Positions 45,541-57,959 of a DNA stretch of 64,000 nucleotides are shown in pieces. The stretch is from Gnetum montanum (taxonomy: Eukaryota; Streptophyta; Gnetopsida; Gnetales; Gnetaceae): NCBI GenBank assembly GCA_015680685.1, contig MNCI01022534.1, positions 66,703 to 130,702 of the forward strand, written 5' to 3'. Position numbers and translations under genes: made by a program. Each line of letters opens with the position of its first letter. Positions within the stretch are counted from its first letter, which is position 1. A model generated the notes under the pieces. The model saw nothing but the letters and a program-made list of their open reading frames with translations. It had not been told where the DNA came from and searched no databases.

Positions 45541-45948
45541 GGTAAATCGAAGTTGCAGTTTATTAGATAAAATTTTAAAAATTTAAAATAATCCACAATA
45601 CCATATGCACTGAGTGTGAAGCCCCATTTATAAACTTACCTTTTATATTATATAAGTTACTACCTACAAATATTTGTAGTATCAATATTAACACGTTTAT
45701 AATATTTTAAATATTTGTAGTATAGATATAACTTTCAAAGCATAAATCTCTCCTAATTATATGTATAACTTCCTAAATAACTCCTTCCTAATTAAATGAG
45801 TAAGTTGTAACCTCCTTACTTGGGAGAAAAGTTAGCTAGGATATTTTAGCAAGTAATCTCCTATTGGTTGGCCAAGTTACTTGGGAGAGAAGTTAGGTGA
45901 GATATTTTTGAATATGTAACTTCCCTACCCACCTTGGAACCCTATAAA

Positions 45949-45961
45949 AAGGCTTCAAGGA
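45949..45961 (+). promoter_or_regulatory. TATA box of insert J
   Basis: CCTATAAAAAGGC, followed ~175 bases later by AATAAA (about 46124). Confidence 0.5.
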
Positions 45962-47220
45962 TCAAGGAGGACTTGATATATCATATGGGATCTCATACAT
46001 CACACTTTTGAGAAGACATTGGGATCACACTTGGCCTCTCACTTGGAGACACTTTGAGTCCTGGAAGAAGAGCATTTTGTAAAGAAGAAAGTGTGAACGA
46101 TTGCTTGCAAGATGACTTGCTAGAATAAAGATTTCAGCCTCTTTGTCATGGTCCTGTGAGTTATGCATTTCATTTTTTGTTTTGTTTAAATTGTTTAGCT
46201 AGTGGTTTAGATAGTATCATCCTTGGCAAGTAATTTTGGGATTTTTAGATTGCTCTTATTGTTCTTGTTGCCCGATAGAAATTTCTATTAAAATTTTGCC
46301 ATAGAAGCGCTTGTGTTTAAAAGCCTTAAGAGCATTTTAGTAGTAAATTTCGTTATTGTGCAACGTGTGGGAACTGCTATTGGGATTGTTGTAAGAGAGC
46401 CTCTGTTTGTAGTCACGCCGTTGAACAATTCAGTAGTCGAGAGGGTTCAGAAAATCTTTGGTATTTTGATGGGACCAGAATAGCTTCTTTTTATCTTTAA
46501 AGTGAATTCTCGTGGTATTTCAATCAGAAATTGTCAAGTCTTTTAAAGGTTCTGTTTGAATGCAATCGTTGACATCTATTATCTAGTCAAAATGGAGTCT
46601 CGTACGTGGTAGTTTACGCAGCAATTTTTGGTAGCATAATAGGATTGTCTTGAAGATATTGCTTGTTTGAGCCTTGGAAGTTTGAACAATTCGTAGATAT
46701 TGAATTTGGGATAGCTTTATTGCGAAGTGTTTACTCGTGTCATTTTACCTTGTTTAAATATTTGAGGTCTACACAAATCTGCTTTCTTTTCTTTTCTGCT
46801 TATTTCCATCGAATCTTGCTCTATTTCTAGTTTTCTTGTGGAACTATCTCTTTCTTTGGGGAAAATTAGGAGTAGATTGCAGAGTTGTGCTCAAATGTTT
46901 TTGCAAAATTTTATTTGTTACAAGTAGGTATTATAAGGACCACGTAGACTAGGCAGTTGAACAAAATAGGAAATTTTCAACAACTCACAGTACTTGGCAA
47001 AGTTGGCTGAATCTCTTTAAAGTAAGTCATTTGTAGTTTACACACAACGCAATCGTTACATTTATCACAAACGCATACCTCAACAACACACACATATACT
47101 CACATTAACTACTAAGTTTATTTGAAGGTATCTGGGCCTTGGTGTTGCCAGAGACCAGCAGGCACCTAAATCCTGTTCGACGACACTCGTTGGCGGTCGT
47201 GTCCCAAACGGTCGCCAACA

Positions 47221-47839
47221 GAATGGCAATAGAAAGTGGTCCTTAAATGTTGTCATATTAAGCAGCCTAACATCTATACACACCCTCCATTTATCTCCCT
47301 TTTTAGGCATGATCACCAGAGGGCTAACCCATTCACTATCAGCAATGGGATATATGAACCTAGCCTTAAGAAGCTGTTCTATTTCTTCGTTTACTATTTG
47401 CTTCAATTTTGGGTTTAATCACCTTTGCGGTTGTTTTCGAGGCTTCATGGAGGGGTCAATGTAAATCCTATGCTAGCATATCCTAGGATCTATTCCAGTT
47501 AACTCAGGGTATGACCAGGAAAATTCTTTTGACTACTTGTTTATCATTTTTAGTAGTCTTTCTTTTTGTTTGGGAACAAGTCTTGCATTGATGATTACCA
47601 ATTTTTCATTTTTAAGGGTCATATACTCGAGACTAGTGGGAAATGGTTTCAAATCTAGGGGCTCTTGTTTAAATCTCTCAAGAATTTCCAACTTCCCCCA
47701 GTTGATGTTTTCAAGGTTAAGGCTTGGAAGTTGGCAACAAACTTGCTCTAGTGCATCTATGCTTTCAATGTAAGCACTAGTTATCCCCTCAGTTAGTTCC
47801 ATGCACGTTAGTGAGTTGCTCTCTTGATTAGCCATCAGC
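47221..47839 (-). pseudogene. Element B pre-RT linker and RT N-terminus
   Basis: Minus strand: linker MANQESNSLTCMEL, DLKPFPTSLEYMTLKNEK and VPKQKERLLKMI, then KQIVNEEIEQLLKARFIYPI, ADSEWVSPLVIMPKKGDKWR and CIDVRLLNMTTFKDHFLLPF, ending at the left target copy of J. The linker pattern (a LELKPLP-like stretch followed by a helical KLL segment) is typical of Athila-type pol. A stop occurs near 47530. Confidence 0.88.
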
Positions 47840-48694
47840 CACTGGGTGTCTTCTTGTCATGTGGCTGCTGCATACAAGAACTTTTGTATATTAATGTCTT
47901 GTGCACACCGATTGCATGCAGGCAATGCTAAACTTTCAATAACCCATGATCTCTACATGCAATTGCACCCTCTGTCACTGTATGCGATGCATGAAACTTT
48001 CTTCTTCTCGATCTTTCCCAAAGTGTTCTTCTTGGATATTTCTAGGGAAAGATCATGGATTCCTAGGCATGCATCTATAGTACTTAGCCATGCTCTTCCC
48101 ATTATTATTGGGAAGTCCCCTTTACTGTTGTTCAATTGTATTACTAGGAAATCAGCTGGATATGACCACCCACACACAATGGTAATGATGTCCTCCACCA
48201 GTCCCAAGGGGATAGTGATGGACTGGTCAGCCAGCTCTAGTCGAATATTACTCTTCCTTAATGGAGGTAGGTTCCAGGCTTTGTACATCTCTTGTGATAT
48301 TAATTTGACTCCGGAACTTGAGTCTAGAAGAGCTTTACATGGTTCATTCCTAATGAATTGGAGATAGATTAGAGAGCTTCCAAGATCAGAGAATTTCCTG
48401 GGAAGGTGGCCCACCTTAATCCAGTCAGTAAAGGCATGTGTTAACATAACCATATGTGTTGAGCTTGGTGTTTGGTTTGAAGGAAGCCCTAAAGCCTTAA
48501 TTGATGGGGAGGCATTCACAGGTTCAACCGCTTGTGGTTGTGAGGGCTTGGTTGGACTATTGGTTCTAAAGAAAGATCTTCTCTTCATACAGTTGTCAGA
48601 ACAAGTAGTGGGTTGAAGATTCATAGCCCTTGCAGCATTGCGTTGCTACTGTTGAGTGGGAAGTTCCCCTTGCATCGCTAGAGTGGGTGGTAAT
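47840..48694 (-). pseudogene. Element B aspartic protease region
   Basis: A 223-codon open frame (47953-48624). Pro-rich N-terminal linker (PTKPSQPQAVEPVNASP), then RNEPCKALLDSSSGVKLISQ at residues ~92-111. Asp101 is in place, but the following DSG glycine is Ser103. LELADQSITIPLGLVEDIIT, GWSYPADFLVI and KGDFPIIMGRAWLSTIDACL follow. The second half fits the flap and C-terminal ILGR-like motif (IMGRAW). Element A has the same DSSSG, so the change precedes their split or is family-specific. The frame closes after YSDRGCNCM; a stop separates it from the RT linker. Confidence 0.85.
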
Positions 48695-50294
48695 GGAGCT
48701 ATCGATGTGAGAGTTGCGGATGGATTTGGAGGGTGGTATGTCTATGGGTTATCTCCCCTAGGAGAAGGAGTCCTATAATAATCCTAAGTTTGATACTAAT
48801 TTTGTGGTTTCACGTGACCAACAGAGTCACATGGAGAGATTGGTTGCTACACATAGTAGCCATATGGATTCGATTATCGGTAGGGGTATTGTTATCTTGG
48901 TGGTGGCATCCCCCATGACTATGGGTATTGCCACTATTGGTGTTGCTCAATAGGTTGTGGTGGAGTTTCACTTGGATAATACATTGAGGTTTGTAGAACT
49001 ACCTTGGGTTACCTTGGGGATAAGGTAACCATTTGGATGCTTGTCGTTTGTTAAGTTGTGGGTTGAGTGCATACACCCCAGACTCTTGTAGATGTGAGAT
49101 CACTGGGCAAAATCCCTTAGGATGGTCATATTGGCATATCTCACATCCACCATCACTATCCATTTCTAAATCCACAACCTATTTAGTGATGACCATTTTA
49201 CCCTTACCTTTGTTGCATGCATTGTCCACTTCTCTCTTTTTCTTTTTTTCATAGTCACTACATCGCTCCCTAGACTCCTCTACGATTTTAAGAACAGTTT
49301 CAAATCTACTATCTAGGGAGTCCTACATTTGGTCTACCTTTGTTGACACTTCTATTGTTAACTTTTGGAGTGGAAAATTTTTCCTATTCACCATCTCTTC
49401 AAGTGGTGACTCTTCCTCCTCTTCATAGAATCTCACTCCCCTTTTTCAGAGGGAAGGATCTCAGTTGTATTCTTCCGCACTTTCTCTCTTACGTAGTTCC
49501 CCTTCTTCCTTGGCTACTTGCTCTAGAAATCTATGAATTTGATGAGACCTAAGCTCTGATAATCTCCCTTGGGCATATGTTCCAAGGGTTCTCCTTGTTT
49601 CATGCCTAAGTCCATCCATGAGATGGTGTAGTTGATCTCGCTGCGAATAACCATGGCCAGGACAATGATGTAACAGTGCATAATAGTGGCCCATGGTAGC
49701 ATCCAAGGGTTCATGATTTCCTTGCTTCCATCCTTGGATTTTTTTTCGTAGGTTAGACACTCAGGAGTACGTTTGATACTTATCATTAAATATTTCTAAC
49801 ATCGTACTCCACCTCTGAATGGATTTTGGTTTGTCATCCCCAATTTCGCTTAAAACATGTGGGGCATTATGGGGCCATTTACCCTTCAAGGATGCGTGGT
49901 AACTCTCTTGTCGCAAGTGTCATTGACATTACGCTTCTGTGGGATGATAGTCCCTTGTGTCATGATCCCATGCAACATATTTTGCATATAAAAGTAGCAT
50001 GCCTATTCATGTGAGAGCACGAAGGAGTATGTTGGGGACTGATCAGTCTGGAGGAAACACTATGTTACCCTCCAAGTCTCTCCAACATAGTTTTTCATCT
50101 TAGTGGAGGATAAAGGTGAAATTAGGTACATACTCATCATGATGAGTATATACTACCAAAAATTGTTGTGGAACTGGTAGATCTTGGTTACGTGTATGAT
50201 GCTGCCAACTGTCTCTTGTGTTAGTCCTAGGCGGTAAAGTGCTCTTGTGTGAAGAAGAGGACATTTTCATCTTGTTCGGTGTGCAATTTACCAT
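48695..50294 (-). pseudogene. Element B gag
   Basis: ATG at 50294 opens VNCTPNKMKMSSSSHKS, then VVYTHHDEYVPNFTFILH and LYAKYVAWDHDTRDYHP. After a deletion relative to element A the retrotransposon gag core follows (WKQGNHEPLDATMG, PGHGYSQRDQLHHLMDGLRH, ETRRTLGTYAQGRLSEL at 49540-49720). A Glu-rich helix is next, then a zinc knuckle CEICQYDHPKGFC (~49100-49140, C-X2-C-X3-H-X4-C) and YALNPQLNKRQ. Several stops are present. It would form the particle shell and bind RNA. Confidence 0.85.
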
Positions 50295-50391
50295 TGTCTT
50301 ATCTTTCCTTTGATCAACCCTAGGGGTTTGTTCTAATGTCCCAATGATATGGATGATTTCCTATGTTCTACATAGCGCACAAACAACTAAG

Positions 50392-50409
50392 TCCTTGGCA
50401 ATGGCACCA
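50392..50409 (-). promoter_or_regulatory. Primer binding site of element B (tRNA-Asp type)
   Basis: Minus strand TGGTGCCATTGCCAAGGA, one base inside the LTR. Four differences from TGGCGCCGTTGCCGGGGA, all transitions. Confidence 0.82.
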
Positions 50410-50410
50410 A

Positions 50411-51477
50411 TGATGAGTGGCGAGGTACCCCTACACTCAACCATACGAATACGAGCATTTCACGTGTGATCTGGTTGAACTCCAAGGACTAAGTGCTTAC
50501 GTGCACTAATGGAACACTTAGGGTTAATCAATCATTATCTTCCCAAACTTACTTGTATTTTCATGATTGTATGGTTAAGTAAGCTTGACGTACATGATTT
50601 TTATAACTTTTATGTTTTTATGTCTTATTGCTAATAAGGGAGGAGAGAGAGACAACTAACTGACTAATTTAACTTAACTACTGATTAACTAGGCTTTAAA
50701 CTAAGCCTAACACCATTATCCATTCTCACTTGTCGTACATATCCTGAACCAGTGCAACACTATTGGGATTACCAAACACTAATTGTTACTAGGTTACCAA
50801 GTGTTACATGCCTGCTCGAAGTGATCGTACTGTGTGTGCTAATAATAGAAATGTAAAGTGCATAAAATAAAATAAAATAAATGTAGAAGAAAATAAAATA
50901 AAGGAAATGAGTAAGAAAAAAAATCTCAAGTGCTGCAAGGATGAATCCAAGAGCTCATCTTTATTGCCATACACAAGGTGTGCTCAGGTACACAATGCTC
51001 AAATAAAGATCCATCCACACTTAGACCTCCTGTTGCAGGCACTTGGCTAAAGTTGTGCTACTTGAATCCTAAAAGACGTCCTCTTCTGAATTCTTCTTCT
51101 TTTCTTCTTCTTTTTTTTGACTTCCTATAATGTGTGCCTGGGCACTGTATTTATAGGCTTGGGAGAAACTACTCTAATAATTACAAAAATTTCCACTCTA
51201 ATTTTAGAGAAACTGCCCCTCTAATTTTTGAGAGAAACTGCCACTCTAATTTTAGAGAAACTTCCCCTCTAATTTTAGATAAACTGCCCCTCTAATTTTA
51301 GAGAGAAACTACCACTCTAATTTTAGAGAAACTACCCCTCTAATAATAACCACTCTAATCATTAGATTAACTGCTCCCTAATAATTAGAGTAACCACCCT
51401 AATAATAACCACTCTAATTATTAGAGTAACCTCTCTAATAATTACCACTCTAATTATTAGAGTAACCACTCTCATCA
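50411..51477 (-). repeat. Element B 5' LTR
   Basis: A 1067-bp LTR paired with 39065-40136. TATAAATA on the minus strand at 51148-51155; palindrome array 51165-51470. Confidence 0.93.
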
Positions 51478-51482
51478 ATAGT

Positions 51483-53330
51483 TTAAAACTTCTATCATAA
51501 TGTGGAAAGGCTTTGACTAATTCAGAGCTCAAAGGATTGATGTCTCAATTAACTTCTATTTTGAACTCCTAAATGGTTTCTCACATTGCTCTATCCATAG
51601 AAATGGTGCATCTTTCTTAGTTATTTCTACTAGTTCTTTCATAATTTTTGAAAAATCTTCAATTAATCTTCTATAGTATCATGTATGGCCAAGAAATGAT
51701 CTAATATCTTTGACAATTTGTGACCTTTCAATGATATTCCTGATGACTCTAATCTTTCTGGATCTACTTCTATTTCTATGTGAAATACTTTATGTTGTAG
51801 AACAATACCATCTTGAATTTTTAAATGACTTTTTTGCTAATTGAGCTTTAGATTGGTTTCTATACATCTTTTCAATACTTTCTTTAAATGGTCCAAAACT
51901 TGTTTAAAATCTAGCCCATATGTGGAGTAGTCCATAAAGACCTTAACTACATTGCTAATTTTCTTCTTGAAGATATTAAATATAAGTCTTTAAAATGTAG
52001 TAGGTGCATTACATAGGCCAAAGGAAATTTTCTTGTATGTAAATATTCCCCATGGACTGGTGAATGTGGTCTGTTCTTGGGCTTCTAGTGTAATGCAAAT
52101 TTTATTATACCCACTATAGCCATCTAGAAAGATGTAATGCTGGTATCCTACTATAGTATCCAAGACTTGGTCAACAAATGATAGAGCAAAATGGTCTTTG
52201 AATTTTACCATGTTTAATAATATGAAATTAATATGAACCCTCCACTTGTCATCTTTCTTTGGTATAATGACTAATGGGCTAACCCATTCACTATCTACTA
52301 TTGGATAGATGAACCTTTCTTTCAGTAGTTTTTCTAGATTTTTCTTAATAACTTCCATAAGCTTTAGGTTCAATATTCTTTGAGGTTGGTAGCATGGTTT
52401 GACAAATGGATCTATATAGATTCGATGTTGGCAGATGCATGGATCAATTATAGTGATCTCATCATAGGACCATGCAAATGTAGTTGGCTATTTATTTACC
52501 ACTTCTAGTAATTTTCTCTTTTTTTCTTTGTCAAGTATGGCATATATAATTACCTATTTCTAATTATTTAGAAAAGCATATTCAAGTATATCTGGTTGGA
52601 CTTTTAGTTCTAATGGTTCTAGTTTATATGTCTCTTGTATCTTTAGTCTTCTCCATTCACTATCTTCCTTTGGATGTGATTTGATTTGAGGAGCTTATCT
52701 TTTTAATTATTATAACTTATCAATTTCTTCCATGTAGGCACTTTTAATTTTTTTTATTGGTTCCATGCACATATTGAATTTTATTTCTTCTTTAGTTATC
52801 AACCACTATGTGCCTTCTTGTTGAGTGGCTACTACCTATAGTCACTTTTGTACAAACATGTATTTTATACATCCATTTCATACTATGATGGTGTTATCTT
52901 TTATGGCCCAAATTTTTTACACATAATTTTATCCATTATTACTATATGTAATACATGAAACTATGTAGCTCTAAATGTTTCCATTTCCATCTTCCTTAGA
53001 GATTTTCAAGGACAAGTCTTTGATCCCAATATTTTGTGTCTACAATGCTTATAAATTATCTTATCATAATTATGGAGAATTCACCTTTGTTATTTTCCAC
53101 ATGGATGTCCAAAAATTTAGCAAGATGGGACCAACCACTAATGGTAGTAATAACATCTTTCACTTATCCAAGTAGAACAAAAATGGACTAGTTTGCAAGC
53201 TCTAATTGGATATTTCTCTTCTTAAGTGGGGGTTAGGTGTCATGCCTTGTACATATCATGTGAAATTAGGTCTACTTCTAACCAAAACTCTAAGAGAGAT
53301 TATGTCCTACAATTCGGATATAAACTTAGG
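51483..53330 (-). pseudogene. Element C protease remnant and reverse transcriptase
   Basis: The minus strand continues the pol that resumes at 39059. Protease traces lie near 53000-53300 (MYKA and ISHDMY-like, poorly kept). RT at 51500-52373 has LLKERFIYPIVDSEWVSPLV, IIPKKDDKWRVHINFILLNM, YQHYIFLDGYSGYNKI, SPWGIFTYKKISFGLCNAPT and VKVFMDYSTYG. The YXDD box is reduced to FMDY, so the enzyme is dead. A 127-codon uninterrupted stretch survives at 51990-52373. The right target copy of element B directly follows the RNase H start. Confidence 0.82.
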
Positions 53331-55305
53331 AACTCCTAAAACAATACAAAGAAAATTCATGTTGTAACTCATGGCCAAAATCACTTGTAATTTGGTAAAA
53401 GATAATGGTAGATACAATTGGCTCATTTTTTAAAACTAGTATTATAACCTTCATCACTAGAATTTGGGGTAGTATTTTTAATTTAAAATGTGAAATTTGT
53501 AGTTCATAGGTTGGAATCTCATACATCTTGACTTATTGAGGCTAAAAAATTCTTCATAAGTTATGAATGCTTCATCTTCTTGTTAAGAAAAGCTACATTT
53601 TGCATATACCTAGGATTGGGAAGGCTGAAAATGCCATAAACGCCATCAATTTGGGTTTTTCTTAGTTTTTATAATGACCATGGTAGTTTTTACACTATAG
53701 AAACTACAAAGCCAATGTATAACTTTGGGCTTTTATTTTTATGCTGAAAAACCTGCATAGTTAGCGTAAAAATTTTGGGTGATAATGTTTATGCTAGGTT
53801 TTCAATTTTTACAATGGGTAGCCATGAAGCTAACATAACAAGGCATAAAAGTTTCCAAATTCAATAAATATGCTATAGTTGGATGACTTACAAACATAAA
53901 AAATTTACAACAATTTGTTAGTAATCATGGTAGAGATTTGTAGTAATAGATTAGTCACCAAATGGCCTATATAAATCAAAGTTGACCATATCAAAAGGAA
54001 TTTTGGCAATTTTCATTCAAGCTAAACCAAATACTTTCAAAGTAGTGTAGATTTAGTGGATGTCTAGCAACCATTCCATCACCCATAGCATAGATCCAGT
54101 GCCAGAGAGATATCAAAGAGCTTCAAGAGCAAACTTGACTATAGAACATACCCTATCAGCTACATTATGCTTCAAGCATCCTCCATTTGGCTTTTTGCAT
54201 GTTCAAAGCACACAAATTTGTACTCCTACAAACATTGTTCTTACCAATAATTTATTATTTTTTAAAAAGTTGTAGTTCATTTGTCAATGCAAACTTATTT
54301 TTTCAATCTCTCAGCTTCTATATCTATTTTTACAATTACATTTATTTGTTTTTTCTAACAAATTGTAAGTCCTTGGGTAATTGAAAAAACCATTTAGGGT
54401 GCTTCAGATCCTTTTTTGAGGGTTGCGACATTTGAAGTTAAACTATTTTGCTCTAAAAGTTTTGGCCTTCCAACATCAAAATTTTCAGGCATTATAGTTT
54501 CTGGTGCTAAAAGGAGGAACCTTGTTCATTTTCTTTGCCAATCCTACTATGCCTTTTTCTATTCATCAATTTTAACCTTAATTTTTTATTTATAAAAATA
54601 AAACTATAAATTTTGCTTTGGAATTCTTCCCAAAGCCTATGCAGCCATTATTCCCTACAATTTTGAACCCAACGTATAAATTGTAATAGGCTTGGGTGAT
54701 CTGCAATTTTCATAGCAACTACTAGACTTTTTAAATCCTAGCATATTTTTCAAAAACCTAAAATTTTCACTCTCCAAAATTTATCTTTGGGTTTCTCATA
54801 AGACTAGCATATTTTCCTTTTGTCAACTTTGACTTTCAATTGTAAAAATGTTTTCTATTGGGCTTCTTCTACAAGCCTAACACATTTTTGAAAAAGCTCA
54901 ATGTATTTATTTTTAAGAAGCCTAGTGTATTTTTCATAGGGAAAGCCCAACATATTTTTCATTGCAGGCTAGGTTGGGTGTACCTAGTGTAAACACTAGA
55001 AGCCTTCCAAAACATTTTTACACCAAATCTTCTTAGCAACCAAATGTAGTGCAGCCCTTATTCCTTGCATTCTATGGCACAAAAAATTTTAAAAATTAAT
55101 TAATTAATTTTTACTAGTGTAGTGCATAACACTACCATTTCCACTTGCACTACACTTGTAGTTGTAGTTTTCACCATATTCCATAGCCAAAATCCTTTAT
55201 ATGCTAAGCAATTTCACCTACTAAAACTTTTAACTCACAACCTAGTTAAATACTCAATTAATGTCTTTTCATATATCAACTATATTACCAATCAAGCTAT
55301 CTTAC
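53331..55305. other. AT-rich DNA without recognised genes
   Basis: No protein or RNA gene is supported. A phrase like AAGCCTAGTGTATTTTTCAT recurs irregularly between about 54790 and 54970. Its position between element C and the family F gag start makes it the place to expect a gag leader or 5' LTR, but I could not find termini, a PBS or a partner for it. Confidence 0.5.
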
Positions 55306-57950
55306 ATGGCTTCTAGTCATGATGGAGTGTGTGGTTATGACCCAAAAGACCCAATTGTGATTGAGCATTGACAATTAGTCAAGAATCCAAATTTTGTTGT
55401 AATTAATGAGTTTTATAATCTCTTTTCCATCAAAATATAGGTCAATCTTCTTATAGCTCATTTTGAATCTTATGCTAATTATCAATTTGAAATCATACAC
55501 TAGGATGGAAAAGAATATATCCCATTGCCATATGAAAAAATTCCCCTTACTAACTTCTATGCATATATGCTCATACAACTCATGGATGTTGATGAGTGGA
55601 GTAAGGAGCTTAGCTTGGATGGTTAACAAGAAGAGCAAGATGAGTTGGAGGCTGAACAAGAGCTAGACACCTTTATTGAGAGCCTTTTCCAATAATTATC
55701 TCCCCAAACAACAACTTCCTATTTCGCATCTATTGCATCATCTTTGGGACAAGTTCCCCAACCCTCTTCTTCACTTGTCCATCTTATCATGTTTGGGTTA
55801 ACACTCATCATCATGACATACTAGGCATAATCCATGCCTCAATCTACTTTTCTACTCTCATCCATGTCCTTCACAACACAACCTTGCTTTCAATGATCAT
55901 CACCCATCATGTTTATCACATCTCATCCCTTCCCTATCCCAGTGGACCCCTCAGTGAGACCCCAAGTTACTCTAGCCTCTCATACTCCATTCTCCTCCTT
56001 TATTCCTCAAGTGCCAATGCATACTTCCTTTTCATTATTTAAACCTCCTATGACCATGATCATCCAGCCTCTTCCATCATTACCATTACCCATCACATGG
56101 CCTTAAACTTTTCAACTTCCCACATAGCCATTTGTACAAAGCTCACAACCTACCAAAATGTCCCAAGGCTTAGATTAGGCCTTTTAGATGATCCAAAACC
56201 TTATTGAAGAGATACAAAAGCTCAAGGCTTCTACCACATAGATGGTCAAAATAATGGACTTCTACTAATATGATCCCATTAGTCCAACCATCACCCAAAT
56301 CACTCTTCCTTCATGCATTCCCATTTCATAGTCTACCAAATACAACAATAGGGGTGATCCTAATGCACACCTCACTAACTTCCATTCTAGGTGCTTGTTG
56401 CTACAAGCTTGGTCTCACACCATCATGTGTATCTTACCTATGTTCCTTACTAGGAAATCCTTAGACTAGTATTGTGCATTATTTAGAGGATATATTGTCT
56501 TATTAGAAGACTTGATTTCATAATTTGTTAATCATTTCATGTATAACTTGAAACTAGACATCATCCTTGATCAATTGATGAAGGTCAAGTAGGGAGGCCC
56601 TTGAACCTATGTAGAAGTTTATACAATAATAGAATTTTCTTCTTAATGAGACTTCCAAGCCTATAGCTAAAACTCACCTTATGGTCATTTTCAAAAGGGC
56701 AGCCAAGCTTTATCGCAAACAAAGAACATAGAAGATGCCATTGAAGATAGTCATGATATGGCCTACACAACATACAAGAACCAACATACAAGGAGGGATA
56801 GGGATAGAGGGAAGCAAAATCATGTAGTTGTGGCCACTATAGCAAAAAAAAAAAAAAATTCACATGGGCTGAAGATGAATCAACCAAATGCCCTTGCTAC
56901 AATCACTCAATCTTCAGCATTAGAAACCTCTACCTCAAACCAATCTAGGCCTAATTTTGAGAGGAAGGATTGGTCAAAATACACCAAGTTGCCTTTGAAA
57001 CCATTAGTGCTCCATGACTAGTTGCTTAAGAGTGGCTAAATCCAATATAAGAAAATGATTAAGAATGCCTACAAGAGGCATGATCAATTATGAAAAATTA
57101 CTAAGGATCTAGTTGTAGTAATCAAGTATGATTCATTGGTACTAAAATATTTCAAACTAGACCAATTTTGGCACTATCATCAATTGTCTAGTTATGACAT
57201 TGATTTCTACTTGGCCCTTAAGGATGACCTACAAAAAATGATAGAAAATGAGGAGTTATTACTACACACTTCCAACTTAGTTAGGCCTTAGAACCAATCC
57301 ATGTAGGTATACAAAGACATGTTGAATGTAAATAATAGCCCTTGCACAATAGCAACATTTAACATTAGTAATGACCCAACACTTGCCAAGGAGTTGTTTG
57401 TGATTTAGGTACCTCCTCATGATGAAAGGAGCCCTTCAACTTCATCAAGTTCAAGGGCTCATTTTTTCTTAAGGATACCATCACTATCATCTTAAAAGGA
57501 ACTATTCATCATCAAAGTGCCCCCTCCAACTACCACTAAGCCTACAACTTAAGTTGATCAATGTCCTCCCATGGTAGCCAACACAAAACCCTCTTTGCAG
57601 CACAATAACAAGAAGTCACTCCAAAACAACACAAGAATCCTATCCCATAGTTGAAAGCCAAAGATAACAAGTAAGCAAAGACATGGAAGGAACTGGACCC
57701 AGTAAAGGCCACACCTATTTCAGCCATCCCCATAAGCTCCAATGTTCAAACTGCTTCAACCAGTCAACTAAGGGAGGATTACAAAAAATAAGAAAAGGGA
57801 AAGGGGACCAAACCACAAATATTAAAACATGAAGTTTGAATGCTGGGTAGGATGGGAGAAGTCAAGATCACTAAGAATGAAAAAACAATGGCCAAGGACA
57901 AGAACCTCCTCAACGTCATGAATTAGGTAAAACTTTCCTTAAAATAAAGT
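55306..57950 (+). pseudogene. Family F gag pseudogene (Ty3/gypsy)
   Basis: From ATG 55306 (MASSHDGVCGYDPKDPIVIE) one frame runs without a shift for about 570 codons but with over twenty in-frame stops. It includes KEYIPLPYEKIPLTNFYAYM, a Pro-rich region, a helical QNLIEEIQKLKAS, and a Retrotrans_gag core (GDPNAHLTNFHSRCLLLQAW, FLTRKSLD-stop-YCALF, YNLKLDIILDQLMKV) at 56350-56590. A basic region (RRDRDRGKQNH) follows, then LKYFKLDQFWHYHQLSSYDI, shared with 16640-16985. A shift near 57595 precedes the C-terminal end. No protease or RT follows before the LTR-like block. Confidence 0.7.
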
Positions 57951-57959
57951 AATACCTCC

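Larger units (their letters stand above)
44605..47220 (+). mobile_element. Insert J: probable 2.6-kb solo LTR
   Basis: Begins TGTTGATAC and ends GCCAACA, so the termini are a perfect 5-bp inverted repeat TGTTG/CAACA. Flanks AAATG (44600-44604) and GAATG (47221-47225) are a 5-bp duplication with one transition. Removal restores the RT reading LPFVDQ. CCTATAAAAAGGC at ~45949 followed by AATAAA at ~46124 has the order of a plant LTR promoter and polyadenylation signal on the plus strand. I found no PBS, PPT, internal direct repeat or pol motif, so a solo LTR is preferred over a short non-autonomous element. Confidence 0.7.
39065..51477 (-). mobile_element. Element B: Athila-like Ty3/gypsy, TSD ATAGT
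   Basis: LTRs 39065-40136 and 50411-51477 start TGATGAG and end CATCA. A perfect 5-bp duplication ATAGT flanks them (39060-39064 and 51478-51482). The element sits inside the pol of the related element C. In minus sense: PBS, gag, protease, RT (interrupted by J), RNase H, integrase, ~2-kb 3' spacer, PPT. LTR bodies are homologous to those of element A, but the U3 arrays differ. I count about 25 differences between the two LTRs in their first ~350 bases by eye. No chromodomain is seen after integrase. Confidence 0.95.

Noticed and set aside
47846-48367. 173-codon plus-strand frame
   Set aside because: Exactly antisense to the protease of element B, whose motifs are on the minus strand.
55375-55659. 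94-codon minus-strand frame
   Set aside because: Antisense to the continuous gag frame of family F on the plus strand.
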